Source of the DNA: an uncultured Kiloniellaceae bacterium
Lineage (GTDB): Bacteria > Pseudomonadota > Alphaproteobacteria > Kiloniellales > Kiloniellaceae
Assembly (NCBI GenBank): GCA_947500035.1
Contig: CANMQP010000007.1
Location: 186,001 to 250,000 of the forward strand
Direction of reading: 5' to 3'
DNA: 64,000 nt
Below the pieces are notes generated by a model. The model was given only the letters and a program-made list of their open reading frames with translations. It was not told where the DNA came from and ran no database searches. Shown piece after piece: positions 1-11,291 of the stretch; the stretch's first letter is position 1, and every line of letters begins with the position of its first letter. The position numbers and the translations under genes are program-made.

Positions 1-213
1 TTCAGTCACTTCAAGCGAGCACCAGCCCTTGCCGATACCTTCGATCCGCGCCAGCCACTCACCGTCCTGTCCGTTGAAGACGGCCAGCATCGCGCCCGGT
101 TTCAGGCGCAATACGGAGCGCAGGAAGTGCGCACCGGCATGGTCGAGCCCAAGGGTCGTCCCCGCTTCGATGTGCGCATCCACATGCAGTCTTGTCTCTA
201 TTTTCGCGGCCAT
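1..213 (-). CDS. rsmE: 16S rRNA (uracil-1498-N3)-methyltransferase RsmE, N-terminal part
   Basis: This is the first 71 codons of a gene that leaves the window at position 1. The translation starts MAAKIETRLHVDA and continues through HFLRSVLRLKPG and FNGQDGEWLA, the N-terminal PUA-like RNA-binding part of RsmE, which methylates U1498 of 16S rRNA. The catalytic SPOUT domain lies outside the window. The gene is divergent from ubiA, with about 60 bases between the two starts. That rsmE/ubiA neighbourhood is common in alphaproteobacteria and supports the call. Confidence 0.8.
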   Translation of the reverse strand, partial: MAAKIETRLHVDAHIEAGTTLGLDHAGAHFLRSVLRLKPGAMLAVFNGQDGEWLARIEGIGKGWCSLEVTE

Positions 214-273
214 CGTCCCAATGAGCCTCCTGCGGGCTTTTCGTTCGCCTCCAACGGGAGTAATGAATAGGCC

Positions 274-1230
274 ATGAGCAGCCGGGGAAACGCAACGGTG
301 AATGATACAAGCCTCAGAAGCGACATCGTCCAGAGTCACTGGGCCTTGCGCCTGATGCCCAAAGCGGCCTGGCCCTATATGAAGCTCGCCCGGCTGGACC
401 GGCCGATCGGCACCTGGCTTCTGCTGTTTCCCTGCTGGTGGAGCCTCTCTCTCGCCACCGCCGCATCTCCCGCCCACAGCCTTGATCTCGGCTTCGCTTG
501 GCTCTTCCTGCTCTTCGCGGTGGGTTCCCTGGTCATGCGCGGCGCGGGCTGTACCTTCAACGACATCGTCGACCGGGACTTCGACATCAAGGTCGCCCGC
601 ACGGCGGACCGGCCCATCCCCAGCGGACAGGTTACGACCAAGCAGGCCGTCGCATTCCTGGGTCTGCAGCTCCTGATCGGCCTGATCATCCTGTTACAGC
701 TGAACTGGTATGCCGTCGCTGTCGGCGCGGCTTCGCTGCTGCTGGTTTTCACCTACCCCTTCATGAAGCGCATCACATACTGGCCACAGGCCTGGCTCGG
801 CCTGACCTTTAACTGGGGAGCTCTCGTTGGTTGGGCCGCCATTCAAGGCGTCCTGGATTGGCCCGCTGTCATCCTCTATGCCGCCGGTATTGCCTGGACC
901 TTGGGCTACGACACGATCTACGCCCATCAGGACAAGGAAGACGATGCGCTGATTGGTGTGAAGTCGACCGCACTCAGATTTGGCAGCGCCACCAAGACCT
1001 GGCTCTGGTTCTTCTACGCCCTGACCAGCCTTTTGCTGGCGGTGACAGGGGCGAGCCTCGGCCTGACCTGGCCCTTCTGGATCGGATTGGCCGCCGTGAC
1101 GGTGCATCTCTGCTGGCAGATCACGACTCTCGATACCGACGATCCCCAGGACTGCCTGGCGAAATTCCAATCCAACCGCTTCGTCGGCTGGCTCTTACTT
1201 GCCGGTCTGCTGCTCTCGAACGGTATCTAG
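274..1230 (+). CDS. ubiA: 4-hydroxybenzoate polyprenyltransferase
   Basis: UbiA is an inner-membrane prenyltransferase that joins the polyprenyl tail to 4-hydroxybenzoate in ubiquinone synthesis. The 318-residue length fits the family. The first Asp-rich Mg/diphosphate motif, NDIVDRDFD, lies at residues 96-104 and the second, YDTIYAHQDKEDD, about 115 residues later. Many hydrophobic segments fill the rest. Residues before about 25 are poorly typical, so a start nearer MPKAAWPYMK is possible. The stop codon shares the palindrome CTAG (1227-1230) with the convergent speE stop. ubiD, a later pathway step, lies at 6021. Confidence 0.95.
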   Translation: MSSRGNATVNDTSLRSDIVQSHWALRLMPKAAWPYMKLARLDRPIGTWLLLFPCWWSLSLATAASPAHSLDLGFAWLFLLFAVGSLVMRGAGCTFNDIVDRDFDIKVARTADRPIPSGQVTTKQAVAFLGLQLLIGLIILLQLNWYAVAVGAASLLLVFTYPFMKRITYWPQAWLGLTFNWGALVGWAAIQGVLDWPAVILYAAGIAWTLGYDTIYAHQDKEDDALIGVKSTALRFGSATKTWLWFFYALTSLLLAVTGASLGLTWPFWIGLAAVTVHLCWQITTLDTDDPQDCLAKFQSNRFVGWLLLAGLLLSNGI

Positions 1231-2075
1231 CGGATTAACTCGGAAACGTAGGGCGGCAGCGCGAAGGCGCCTTGATGAACCTCCGGCGTGTAGTAACGGG
1301 TCTCGACCGGTTCGGCATCGAAGCGTGCCCGCAGCTCTGCAAGCGCCGTCATCCGAAGTTCCCCGTTATCCGTCGCCCAGCCAAAGGCCATGGGACCACC
1401 CACGTAGGTCGGAATTGTCGCCAGATAGCAGGTGGCATCCTTGAACAGGGCCCGGAAGAAGGACACCGACGACGTCAACTCGTCAGCCTGGACAAAGGGC
1501 ACTCCATTTTGAGTCACGAGAATGCCGCCCTCGGTCAGACAGCATCGGCAATCGCGGTAGAAGGTCTCGGTGAAAAGCACGGCGCCCGGCCCGATGGGAT
1601 CGGTCGAGTCGATAATCACCAGATCATAACGGTCTTCGCAGTTCGCAACGAAGTCACGCCCGTCGGCGATTACGAGATCCGCCCTCGGGTCGTCGAAGGC
1701 GCCGTTTGAAATCGAGGGCAGGTATGTCGTGCAGAGATCGACGACGCTGCGGTCGATCTCGACCATGGTGACCTTCTCGATCGAAGGATGCTTGAGAGCT
1801 TCCTCGAGCATGCCGCCATCGCCGCCGCCGATAATCAGGACCTTCCGGACCGAGCCGTGAGCGTAGATCGGCAGGTGCGTGAGCATCTCGTGATAGATGA
1901 ACTCGTCCTTCTCGGTCGTCTGCATGACGCCGTCCAGCGCCATCGCCCGCCCGAAGGTCTCGTTCTCGAAGATCACCAGATGCTGATGTTCGGTCTGGCT
2001 GTCGAAGAGGACCCGGTCGATCTTCAGTTTGACGTGCAGATCCTCGTGCAGGGTCTCCTCGACCCAACCACTCAT
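1227..2075 (-). CDS. speE: spermidine synthase (polyamine aminopropyltransferase)
   Basis: SpeE transfers the aminopropyl group of decarboxylated SAM to putrescine to make spermidine. The 282-residue protein shows the SAM-binding loop IIGGGDGGMLEE, the EIDRSVV strand end, the DGRDFV segment and the DSTDPIGPG motif carrying the catalytic Asp. The start overlaps the speD stop by ATGA, so the two are one translationally coupled operon that makes and uses decarboxylated SAM. Convergent with ubiA. Confidence 0.95.
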   Translation of the reverse strand: MSGWVEETLHEDLHVKLKIDRVLFDSQTEHQHLVIFENETFGRAMALDGVMQTTEKDEFIYHEMLTHLPIYAHGSVRKVLIIGGGDGGMLEEALKHPSIEKVTMVEIDRSVVDLCTTYLPSISNGAFDDPRADLVIADGRDFVANCEDRYDLVIIDSTDPIGPGAVLFTETFYRDCRCCLTEGGILVTQNGVPFVQADELTSSVSFFRALFKDATCYLATIPTYVGGPMAFGWATDNGELRMTALAELRARFDAEPVETRYYTPEVHQGAFALPPYVSELIR

Positions 2076-2578
2076 ACCTCGCGCCCCCGGCGGTGCTCCT
2101 CAACCTTCACCCGTTCCGGGCTGAAGGCCTTGCGAAGGACTTCGACCGCCTCGTGAGGCCGTGCATCACCACACATGAAGACGTCAAGCGCGGCATAACC
2201 GCATTCCGGCCAGGTATGAATGCTGATATGCGATTCCGCGAGAACCGCGACACCCGACACACCGCCATTCGGCGTAAAGTGGTGCAGGTGGATATGCAGC
2301 AGGGTTGCGCCTGCGGCCGTCACGCAGTCGCGCAACGTCTCTTCGACGTAGGCAAGATCGTCAAGCTGCTCGGCCTGCATCAGATCGATGATCAGATGCG
2401 TGCCCGCGAAGCGCTCGCCATCGCGTTCGATGAAGAAGTCCTTGCGGTCTTCATCGCTGTTATGCATCTGCGTTTCAGGCTTGGCCTGACACTCGAAAGT
2501 TACGTCTTCCGTTTGGGTGGTGCTTGAACCCTCATCCAAGTCCATCCCCAATTGGAAGAGGGCGTGTACATTGGACAA
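2072..2578 (-). CDS. speD: S-adenosylmethionine decarboxylase proenzyme
   Basis: SpeD decarboxylates SAM to supply the aminopropyl donor for SpeE. It self-cleaves to form a pyruvoyl cofactor; the processing site is the Ser in AESHISIHTWPE, and the Cys/His-containing segments that follow are present. I choose the TTG at 2578 (LSNVHALFQLGMDLDEG) because GGAGGA sits six bases upstream; this gives about 168 residues. An open frame extends to 2614 but adds no family-like sequence. The acidic N-terminal extension before the core domain is typical of alphaproteobacterial forms. Confidence 0.9.
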   Translation of the reverse strand: MSNVHALFQLGMDLDEGSSTTQTEDVTFECQAKPETQMHNSDEDRKDFFIERDGERFAGTHLIIDLMQAEQLDDLAYVEETLRDCVTAAGATLLHIHLHHFTPNGGVSGVAVLAESHISIHTWPECGYAALDVFMCGDARPHEAVEVLRKAFSPERVKVEEHRRGREV

Positions 2579-2791
2579 AGTCCGTCCTCCCCAACCAGTA
2601 GATGACCCGGGCAATGCCAGGAGCGGCGGATATAGAGACCACTGCGGTGAAATGCAATCACTTTCTGCGAAAATGCCGGGACCGCCCGAACTGGTTTTCC
2701 CTGAAAAACCGGGTTTCGACCAGCCAGCCTGCGCATCAGGCCTGACGATTTCCGGTTAACGCCTGCGCCGTACAAGGCCGACAGGCCGGAA

Positions 2792-3592
2792 CTAACTCGG
2801 ATCTACGGGCCGGAAATGCGGTGCCGCCAGGCTGACCGCGTCGGCGCGCAAAGCCTCGATAACACTCCGGCGAAGCTCAGATTCCGCTATCACCGCCAGG
2901 ATAAATTCGTCGAGATCGCGGTCCGGATAGAGCCTGTGGCGCACCGTCTCGAGGGCCTCCAACTGGCTCAACGCCGGAAAACGCCGCTGAACCGCGGGCA
3001 CGGCGGCAATGCCCGCCGGTTGGTCCTCGACGCGAAGGCAGCCTGCACTGCTGAGGTAAACGAAAACACGCTCCAAGGGCGGGATGGGCCCCGCGGGCTG
3101 CTCCAGTGCCACACCCTCAAGGCAGCCAAAACGATAAATCTCGGCGCCAAGCTCGGTATCATGCATACGCTGGAGCTGGGCGGCATTCAGCCAAGTGATA
3201 AAGACCTGCACGACGGCCCCCGGCGCATGCTGCAAATTTGCCGCAACCGCGCCATAGCGGGTCATGTGGGCCGAATAGACAACGTCGTAATCATGGAGTT
3301 GGGTCAGCGTAACGGGGATTTCGTCAGCCTGCGGGTCGGCCCCTGCGCGATGGGGCTCCAGGCAGGACTCCCGATCATCCGAATACTTGCGCGCCAGTTG
3401 CTCGGGCGAACGGTTGGATCCGTGGGCTATGACCGCCGTGCGATCCTTGAAGCACTCAGCAGGCCAGTTCGATGGCGGCGAGAGATCCGCCGCGCCCCGG
3501 CGGAACCGGTAGGACACAGTGGGCGCCTGGTACGGATAACCTTTGGCAAGCTGCAGTCGGGCAGACTTACCGCTAGGTAAAGGCCAGGGCAC
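2792..3592 (-). CDS. conserved hypothetical, gamma-glutamylcyclotransferase-like
   Basis: A 266-residue cytosolic protein without signal peptide or membrane segment. The segment AVIAHGSNRSPEQLARKY resembles the glycine-rich GSN loop of the gamma-glutamylcyclotransferase/AIG2 fold, where the usual form is YGSN. Family membership is therefore tentative, and no activity can be assigned. The start is uncertain: the first 15-20 residues are basic and atypical. It lies 14 bases after the DUF4170 gene on the same strand and could be co-transcribed with it. Confidence 0.6.
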   Translation of the reverse strand: MPWPLPSGKSARLQLAKGYPYQAPTVSYRFRRGAADLSPPSNWPAECFKDRTAVIAHGSNRSPEQLARKYSDDRESCLEPHRAGADPQADEIPVTLTQLHDYDVVYSAHMTRYGAVAANLQHAPGAVVQVFITWLNAAQLQRMHDTELGAEIYRFGCLEGVALEQPAGPIPPLERVFVYLSSAGCLRVEDQPAGIAAVPAVQRRFPALSQLEALETVRHRLYPDRDLDEFILAVIAESELRRSVIEALRADAVSLAAPHFRPVDPS

Positions 3593-3606
3593 TCAGAACC
3601 GGCTGC

Positions 3607-3819
3607 TCAGTCGGTGCAGTGCGGTGGAGCGTCAGGGTCGATGCGTTCAATACGATAGCGTGTCGCACAGTCATCGACCGTCAGCCACGCTCGCTTTGCC
3701 CACTCTTCCCGCGCCGCTTCATAGTCTCCAAACGGCCCGATCCACTGTTCGTCGCCACCTACCGCATCCTGGAAGTGGGTATCGACGTATTCACCACCAA
3801 CTACGTAAAACTGCGCCAT
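3607..3819 (-). CDS. DUF4170 family protein
   Basis: A 70-residue protein beginning MAQFYVVGGEYVDTHF, rich in aromatic and acidic residues (GPFGDYEAAREEWAKRAW). Length and sequence match my memory of DUF4170, a small family of unknown function almost confined to alphaproteobacteria. No signal peptide, membrane segment or catalytic motif is visible. It is followed on the same strand by the gene at 2792-3592. Confidence 0.75.
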   Translation of the reverse strand: MAQFYVVGGEYVDTHFQDAVGGDEQWIGPFGDYEAAREEWAKRAWLTVDDCATRYRIERIDPDAPPHCTD

Positions 3820-4359
3820 GTCTACTTCTCAGACGTTGCTTCGCATATTAAATTCGGTCCGATTCATTCGACGCGGAACGTCGTCTCTCACCGTAACCGT
3901 ATGGAATCATATTCCAATTCATAAAGTTGTAATAGTAACAAATAAACTCTTCATGAATCTTTCTGCCTTGAAAAAAAAACATACCTCAATTATTGCTTTT
4001 CGCCGTAGCCTTCCCGCACCAGAACCACTTTTTTTTAGCGCGGCAGACGCTCTTCAAGATAATCCCGGAGCCTGATCGGCTATTTGTGCTCCCACAAGAA
4101 AATACCGGTTCCAGTATTGCAGCGTTCTGAAACCTAATTTACGTCATGAGATGGCAGTATCAGGGCAGAATTACGGCGTCTTTTGGGCGCTTGCCTGCGA
4201 AGACTGGCTCTGAATGCAAAGCGTTGTTGCAGGCTAATACTTTCGCATACCCGGCGTTGCCGTTAGTATCGTATTAGACTGTGGATGATTAAATACGTTC
4301 CGGACCACCTGAACTTCCAGAGCCCGTTTTTTTAAGGGCCTCAGAGAGAAAGCCTCTAT
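3820..4359. other. AT-rich divergent intergenic region
   Basis: About 540 bases between the start of the DUF4170 gene and the start of the SPFH gene. It is much richer in A+T than its surroundings, with poly-A and poly-T runs at about 3970 and 4030. It must hold two divergent promoters, but I cannot assign -35/-10 pairs with confidence. A small GCCC/GGGC stem around an A/T loop lies at about 4323-4340, just before the SPFH ribosome site. No convincing gene is visible. Confidence 0.5.
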
Positions 4360-5346
4360 ATGCCAATCGAAATTTCGACCTTCTCGATCTTCGTGATCGC
4401 TGTCCTGGTCTTTGCCCTAATCCTGATCTTCATGGGCATCAAGCCCGTTCCACAGGGCATGCAGTATACTGTGGAGCGATTTGGGCGCTACACCAAGACA
4501 CTCACGCCAGGCCTGAACCTGATCGTCCCGGTGATCGACAAAGTCGGTGCGGAAATGAACATGATGGAAACGGTCATGGATGTGCCCTCTCAGGAGGTCA
4601 TCACCAAGGATAACGCGGTGGTCCAGGTGGACGGCGTGGTCTTTTTCCAGGTCCTCGACGCCGCCAACGCGGCCTATCAGGTGCGAAACCTTGAGCGCGC
4701 GATCCTGAACCTGACCATGACCAACGTCAGAACGGTCATGGGCTCGATGGACCTCGATGAGCTGCTTTCCAAGCGCGATAAAATCAACGCAGAGCTTCTC
4801 AGAGTGGTCGACGATGCGACTGAGCCCTGGGGCGTCAAAGTCACCCGGATAGAGATCAAGGACATCACACCCCCAACGGATCTGGTGGAATCGATGGCCC
4901 GCCAGATGAAGGCCGAACGTGAGAAACGCGCGACGATCCTGGAGGCCGAGGGTGAACGTCAGGGCCAGATCCTCAAGGCCGAGGGTGCTAAACAGGCCGC
5001 GGTTCTGGAGGCCGAGGGCCGCCGGGAAGCCGCCTTCAAGGATGCTGAAGCGAGGGAGCGCGAGGCCGAGGCTGAAGCCAAAGCAACGACCATGGTGTCG
5101 GCGGCTATCTCCGAAGGTGACGTCAACGCCATCAATTACTTTGTGGCTCAGAAGTACGTCGACGCACTCGGCCAGTTCGCCAATTCGCCCAACCAGAAGA
5201 CCTTTTTCCTGCCGGTCGATGCGGCCGGTGTCATCGGCGCCATCGGTGGTATAGCCGAAATCGCAAAGGACTCTCTGGCAGAGCGCGAAGCCAAGAAAGA
5301 AGAACGCCGCCGCGGCCCGTGGGATGGTGAAGGTAACAACGCATGA
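4360..5346 (+). CDS. SPFH/Band 7 stomatin-like membrane protein
   Basis: A 328-residue protein with one N-terminal membrane helix (residues 7-27), then a Band 7/SPFH domain starting [19 protein letters not shown], and a long charged helical region rich in Ala/Glu/Lys repeats (residues about 180-250) that would form a coiled coil. It matches the QmcA/stomatin group, which forms oligomeric membrane microdomain scaffolds. The stop overlaps the start of the NfeD gene by ATGA; SPFH-NfeD pairing is a conserved arrangement and the proteins are thought to work together. Confidence 0.92.
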   Translation: MPIEISTFSIFVIAVLVFALILIFMGIKPVPQGMQYTVERFGRYTKTLTPGLNLIVPVIDKVGAEMNMMETVMDVPSQEVITKDNAVVQVDGVVFFQVLDAANAAYQVRNLERAILNLTMTNVRTVMGSMDLDELLSKRDKINAELLRVVDDATEPWGVKVTRIEIKDITPPTDLVESMARQMKAEREKRATILEAEGERQGQILKAEGAKQAAVLEAEGRREAAFKDAEAREREAEAEAKATTMVSAAISEGDVNAINYFVAQKYVDALGQFANSPNQKTFFLPVDAAGVIGAIGGIAEIAKDSLAEREAKKEERRRGPWDGEGNNA

Positions 5347-5795
5347 ACGGCCTCGAGCAAATTGAATACTGGCATTGGTGGATTGCCGCGGTCGCCTTTG
5401 CTGCAATCGAGGTCTTCGCGCCGAGTGCAGCTTTTATTTGGATGGGCGCGTCGGCTGCGGTCGTCGGCTTCCTTCTATTGCTGTTTCCAGGCATGGGCTG
5501 GGAAATTCAGCTTCTGATCTTCGCCGTATTTTCGGTCGGTACGGTGGTGGCCTGGCGTGTCTATCGCGCCCGGAACCCCGCCGCGCTCGGCGATCCCAAC
5601 CTGAACCGACGTGGCAACGAATACGTGGACCGCAGCTTCACCATCGAGGAAGCCATCGTGAACGGCAACGCGAAGATGAAGATCGACGGCGTTATATGGA
5701 AAATCCGGGGCGAGGACCTGCCTGCCGGGAGCAGAGTCCGGGTCACCGCCGTCGAAAGCACGGTTCTTCGGGTGGAGGCCGACCCACAGCCCTGA
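5343..5795 (+). CDS. NfeD family membrane protein
   Basis: A 150-residue short-form NfeD protein without the ClpP-like protease part. Two to three membrane helices lie in residues 12-75, followed by the C-terminal OB-fold domain (about residues 90-148, including [20 protein letters not shown]). Translationally coupled to the SPFH gene by a four-base overlap, so it is the expected partner of the stomatin-like protein. Confidence 0.92.
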   Translation: MNGLEQIEYWHWWIAAVAFAAIEVFAPSAAFIWMGASAAVVGFLLLLFPGMGWEIQLLIFAVFSVGTVVAWRVYRARNPAALGDPNLNRRGNEYVDRSFTIEEAIVNGNAKMKIDGVIWKIRGEDLPAGSRVRVTAVESTVLRVEADPQP

Positions 5796-5927
5796 ATCCG
5801 AAACCTGCAGCTTTACCCTTGCCTCTGGCGATCGGCATCGCAGTTTTAAGGGCTCACACGCCCGTTCAGGACCATACTCTTAGACTCCGATCCGCCTCGG
5901 AAGCCCCGGTTTGAAATGGCCCGAAGA

Positions 5928-5961
5928 ATCTGCGATCTATGACATTCGATAGACCGCAGAT
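5928..5961 (+). terminator. stem-loop after the NfeD gene
   Basis: Inverted repeat with arms ATCTGCG/CGCAGAT and an inner TCTAT/ATAGA stem, about 130 bases after the NfeD stop and 60 before ubiD. Only a short GTTT follows, so it is a weak intrinsic terminator at best. Confidence 0.35.
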
Positions 5962-6020
5962 GTTTCCCGTCTTCGCCGGTTTCTTCAAGTCAAAGCGCGC
6001 CCGCAAGGATTACGACCCCG

Positions 6021-7529
6021 ATGCCCTACACTTCGCTCCGCGATTTCATTGACCGTCTTGAGCAAAACGGTCGCCTGAAACGCGTCACGGCACCCGTTTC
6101 CGCAGAACTGGAAATCACCGAAATTCAGACCCGTTTGCTGGCTGAAGAGGGCCCGGCAGTCCTCTTCGAAAACGTACAGCGCCCGGACGGCACGCCTTAC
6201 GGGATACCTGTTCTGGCAAACCTCTTCGGGACGGTCGAACGGGTGGCCTGGGGTATCGGACGCGAGCCCGAGCAACTGCGCGAGGTCGGGGAAACACTCG
6301 CGTTTCTGAGACAGCCGGAGCCGCCGGGCAGCCTGAGAGAAGCCTGGAATTCCCTGCCTCTTCTCAAGACCGTCATGGCCATGAAACCCAAGACGGTCTC
6401 CTCGGCCCCCTGCCAGGAGGTCGTGCTGCAGGGCGAGGACATCGATCTCTCCCAGATTCCGATCCAGTCCTGCTGGCCGGGCGAACCCGCGCCCCTGATT
6501 ACCTGGCCGCTGGTAGTCACCAAGGGGCCCGGCAAGGGCAAGACCGACGATTTCAACCTGGGCATCTACCGGATGCAGGTGCTTGGCAAGGACAAGACCC
6601 TGATGCGCTGGCTCAAGCATCGCGGTGGCGCGCAGCATCATCAGCGCTGGAAAAACGAGAAGACCGAGCCCCTGCCCGCTGCCGTCGTGATCGGCGCGGA
6701 CCCGGGCACGATCATTGCCGCCGTGACCCCGGTGCCAGACACGCTGTCGGAATACCATTTCGCCGGCCTGTTGCGCGGCCAAAAGGCGGAGCTGGTGGAC
6801 TGCAAGACCGTGCCGCTCAAGGTGCCCGCCCAGGCCGAAATCGTCCTTGAAGGCTATGTCAGCCTGGACGACTACGGAGACGAAGGTCCCTACGGCGATC
6901 ACACCGGCTATTACAATTCCGTCGAATCCTTCCCGGTCTTCACGGTCACAGCCATCACCCGGCGGCGCGATCCGATCTACCTGAGTACCTTCACCGGACG
7001 ACCGCCGGACGAACCCTCGGTGTTGGGGGAAGCTCTGAACGAAGTCTTTATTCCCCTGCTTCAGCAGCAATTCCCGGAAATCGTGGATTTCTGGCTCCCG
7101 CCCGAGGGCTGCAGTTACCGCGTCGCGGTTGTGTCCATGAAGAAAGCCTACCCCGGTCATGCCAAGAGGGTCATGCTGGGTGTCTGGTCTTATCTGCGCC
7201 AGTTCATGTACACCAAATGGGTGATCGTCGTGGATCACGATATCAATGCGCGCGACTGGAAAGATGTGATCTGGGCCATGTCCACGCGCATGGACCCGGC
7301 GCGCGATATCACCCTGATCGAGAACACCCCGATCGACTATCTGGACTTCGCGTCACCGGAGAGTGGCCTGGGCTCCAAGATCGGTCTGGATGCGACCGAC
7401 AAGTGGCCGCCGGAGACCAAACGCGAGTGGGGTCAGGAAATAGAAATGTCGAGAGACATTGTCGAAAAAGTCAATGAACGCTGGGCGGAGTATGGGCTTC
7501 CAGGATCAGGAAAATCGATCTGGAAGTAA
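6021..7529 (+). CDS. ubiD: UbiD family 4-hydroxy-3-polyprenylbenzoate decarboxylase
   Basis: UbiD decarboxylates the prenylated benzoate ring in ubiquinone synthesis using prenylated FMN made by UbiX. The 502-residue length and continuous similarity (start [41 protein letters not shown]; the [20 protein letters not shown] segment) are typical of true UbiD. No ubiX is visible nearby. The gene stands alone downstream of a weak stem-loop. Confidence 0.93.
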   Translation: MPYTSLRDFIDRLEQNGRLKRVTAPVSAELEITEIQTRLLAEEGPAVLFENVQRPDGTPYGIPVLANLFGTVERVAWGIGREPEQLREVGETLAFLRQPEPPGSLREAWNSLPLLKTVMAMKPKTVSSAPCQEVVLQGEDIDLSQIPIQSCWPGEPAPLITWPLVVTKGPGKGKTDDFNLGIYRMQVLGKDKTLMRWLKHRGGAQHHQRWKNEKTEPLPAAVVIGADPGTIIAAVTPVPDTLSEYHFAGLLRGQKAELVDCKTVPLKVPAQAEIVLEGYVSLDDYGDEGPYGDHTGYYNSVESFPVFTVTAITRRRDPIYLSTFTGRPPDEPSVLGEALNEVFIPLLQQQFPEIVDFWLPPEGCSYRVAVVSMKKAYPGHAKRVMLGVWSYLRQFMYTKWVIVVDHDINARDWKDVIWAMSTRMDPARDITLIENTPIDYLDFASPESGLGSKIGLDATDKWPPETKREWGQEIEMSRDIVEKVNERWAEYGLPGSGKSIWK

Positions 7530-7632
7530 AATTGGGTTTGCATCAAGTTAACCAAAAAGCCAGTATTTTAGGCACCCAACACTAGTTGCATAAAAATTAT
7601 GCTCTCAGGCGGAACTTTCTAGATTCATTCGA

Positions 7633-8229
7633 ATGGCCAAAACTTCAACTCCAGACGGCCCAAGTAAAATCGAACCTGATCGCTCGAAGCGCGAACAGGC
7701 AACCGAGAGTTTTCTGATTGCAAAGCCCGGGATTGCCGAAACCAAGATAGCAAACTGCACGCCGACCGCCGCAGCAGCTCTGGCATTGCGATCGAAAGTC
7801 AATCGTCAGGCACTGGATTACTGGATCCGGATCCGCGGTGAACGCATGATGCCGTCGCGTGCTGATCTCGACCCGCTCGATATCAGACGAATCCTGCCGA
7901 ATGTGGTCCTGATCGACGTTTCAAACGACCCATTGGATTTCCGCTATCGCCTGATCGGCACCAAGATCGCGTCTCAGCTCAACAATGATCATACCGGCAA
8001 ATGGATGTCGGAAATCCCGCATCAGAGACCCCCGAGCAAAATCTGGTCCAGCTGTGCAACGGTGGTGACCGAGAAGATTCCCATGACCACCGAGGTTCCC
8101 TACGAGGGCCGAAACAAAGACTTTTCGGTGTCGGAAGATATCGTCATGCCGCTCTCCGCCGACGGAGAGACCGTCAACATGCTCTTCGTTGTCGTCGATT
8201 TCTTCAGCCGCTCGGTCGAAAACCTATAA
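7633..8229 (+). CDS. PAS domain protein (PAS_5 type)
   Basis: A 198-residue protein with a variable basic N-terminus (residues 1-50) followed by one PAS-like domain: LDYWIRIRGERMMPSRADLDP, then ILPNVVLIDV and the FRYRLIGTKIA strand. This matches the alphaproteobacterial PAS_5 family, stand-alone sensor-like domains of unknown ligand. No histidine kinase, cyclase or DNA-binding part is present. No strong ribosome site precedes the ATG, so the start is a guess. Confidence 0.75.
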   Translation: MAKTSTPDGPSKIEPDRSKREQATESFLIAKPGIAETKIANCTPTAAAALALRSKVNRQALDYWIRIRGERMMPSRADLDPLDIRRILPNVVLIDVSNDPLDFRYRLIGTKIASQLNNDHTGKWMSEIPHQRPPSKIWSSCATVVTEKIPMTTEVPYEGRNKDFSVSEDIVMPLSADGETVNMLFVVVDFFSRSVENL

Positions 8230-10386
<2,157 letters not shown>

Positions 10387-10402
10387 GCCGTGCTGTCAAA
10401 AA

Positions 10403-10448
10403 GGAGTCTGGTCGTGTTCATCTGTGAGATAAGCGACGATCAGACTCC
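10403..10448 (-). terminator. stem-loop with T run on the minus strand
   Basis: Arms GGAGTCTG/CAGACTCC (8 bp, plus TCGT/ACGA inside) lie just after leuA. On the minus strand the stem is followed directly by TTTTT, the form of an intrinsic terminator pointing into leuA; on the plus strand no T run follows. It may act as a terminator for an antisense transcript or simply stabilise the leuA 3' end. Confidence 0.4.
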
Positions 10449-10529
10449 GCTGCGCTCTCCCGACGCACGGCTCTGGAACTAACGCGGCTAAGACTGGGCC
10501 TAGGCAGAAACAGCGATGCAGGTTGCGAA

Positions 10530-11150
10530 TTGACGGAGTCCTTCGAGAAGACCGCGCTGCGTATCACTTTACGCCCGCTCAAGCCCGAAAACGCCCGAAA
10601 CTTTGCCCTGCTTCTGGGTGGCGGCACCCGGTCGGCCTCCATGATGGCGAGACTGCCGCACCCTTGCACACGCAGCAGCGCACGAGACTGGATCGAGGAG
10701 CATTCAACGCCGGACTCCTGGGCTTTCGGTATTTTCCGGAATCGTGACAAGGATTTTTTAGGCGCCATCGCCCTGAATGCCGCCGAAGTCGTCCCGGAAC
10801 TCGGCTACTGGGTGGGCCGTCCCTATTGGTCCCGTGGCTATGCGACGGAAGCGGTTCACGCCATCCAGCGCATTGCCGTGGATCGCGGAATTACACGTCT
10901 CGCCGCCGAGATCCTTGCTCAGAATCAGGCCTCGCAGCGCGTGCTGCTCAAAGCTGGGTTCCGTCACGAGGATGCATTCGCCCGAAACCTTCCGGCGGCA
11001 CAGGGAGCAAACAGGGTTTACCGCTACGAAAAGGACCTGTGCTGTTCACACTCGTTTTATGCCCGCGCGGCCGGGGCCAGCGAAAATCCGACCATCGAAC
11101 CCACAGAAACCGGCGGATTTGATGGCTTTGGAGCGCAGCTTAGCTGTTAA
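10530..11150 (+). CDS. GNAT family N-acetyltransferase (RimJ/RimL type)
   Basis: A 206-residue acetyltransferase of the Acetyltransf_3 group. LRPLKPENARNFALLLGGG is the N-terminal strand-helix, GYWVGRPYWSRGYATEAV is the acetyl-CoA binding motif A (about residues 93-110), and ILAQNQASQRVLLKAGFRHE is motif B. Members acetylate ribosomal protein N-termini, small molecules or antibiotics; substrate cannot be told here. The start is a TTG. The last 35 residues after YRYEKDL are low-complexity and lie outside the fold. Confidence 0.85.
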   Translation: MTESFEKTALRITLRPLKPENARNFALLLGGGTRSASMMARLPHPCTRSSARDWIEEHSTPDSWAFGIFRNRDKDFLGAIALNAAEVVPELGYWVGRPYWSRGYATEAVHAIQRIAVDRGITRLAAEILAQNQASQRVLLKAGFRHEDAFARNLPAAQGANRVYRYEKDLCCSHSFYARAAGASENPTIEPTETGGFDGFGAQLSC

Positions 11151-11291
11151 GCCCGCCGGTGTCTTCACAGTCACAGCAGGTCTTCACGAAGCTCTCAATA
11201 CCGAATAGATTGCCTTACCGCCCCCCATGCACCTATATGACGTTCTGACAGCATCATCACGCGACTCTTCTTTCAGCGCAGGATCTCCTCA

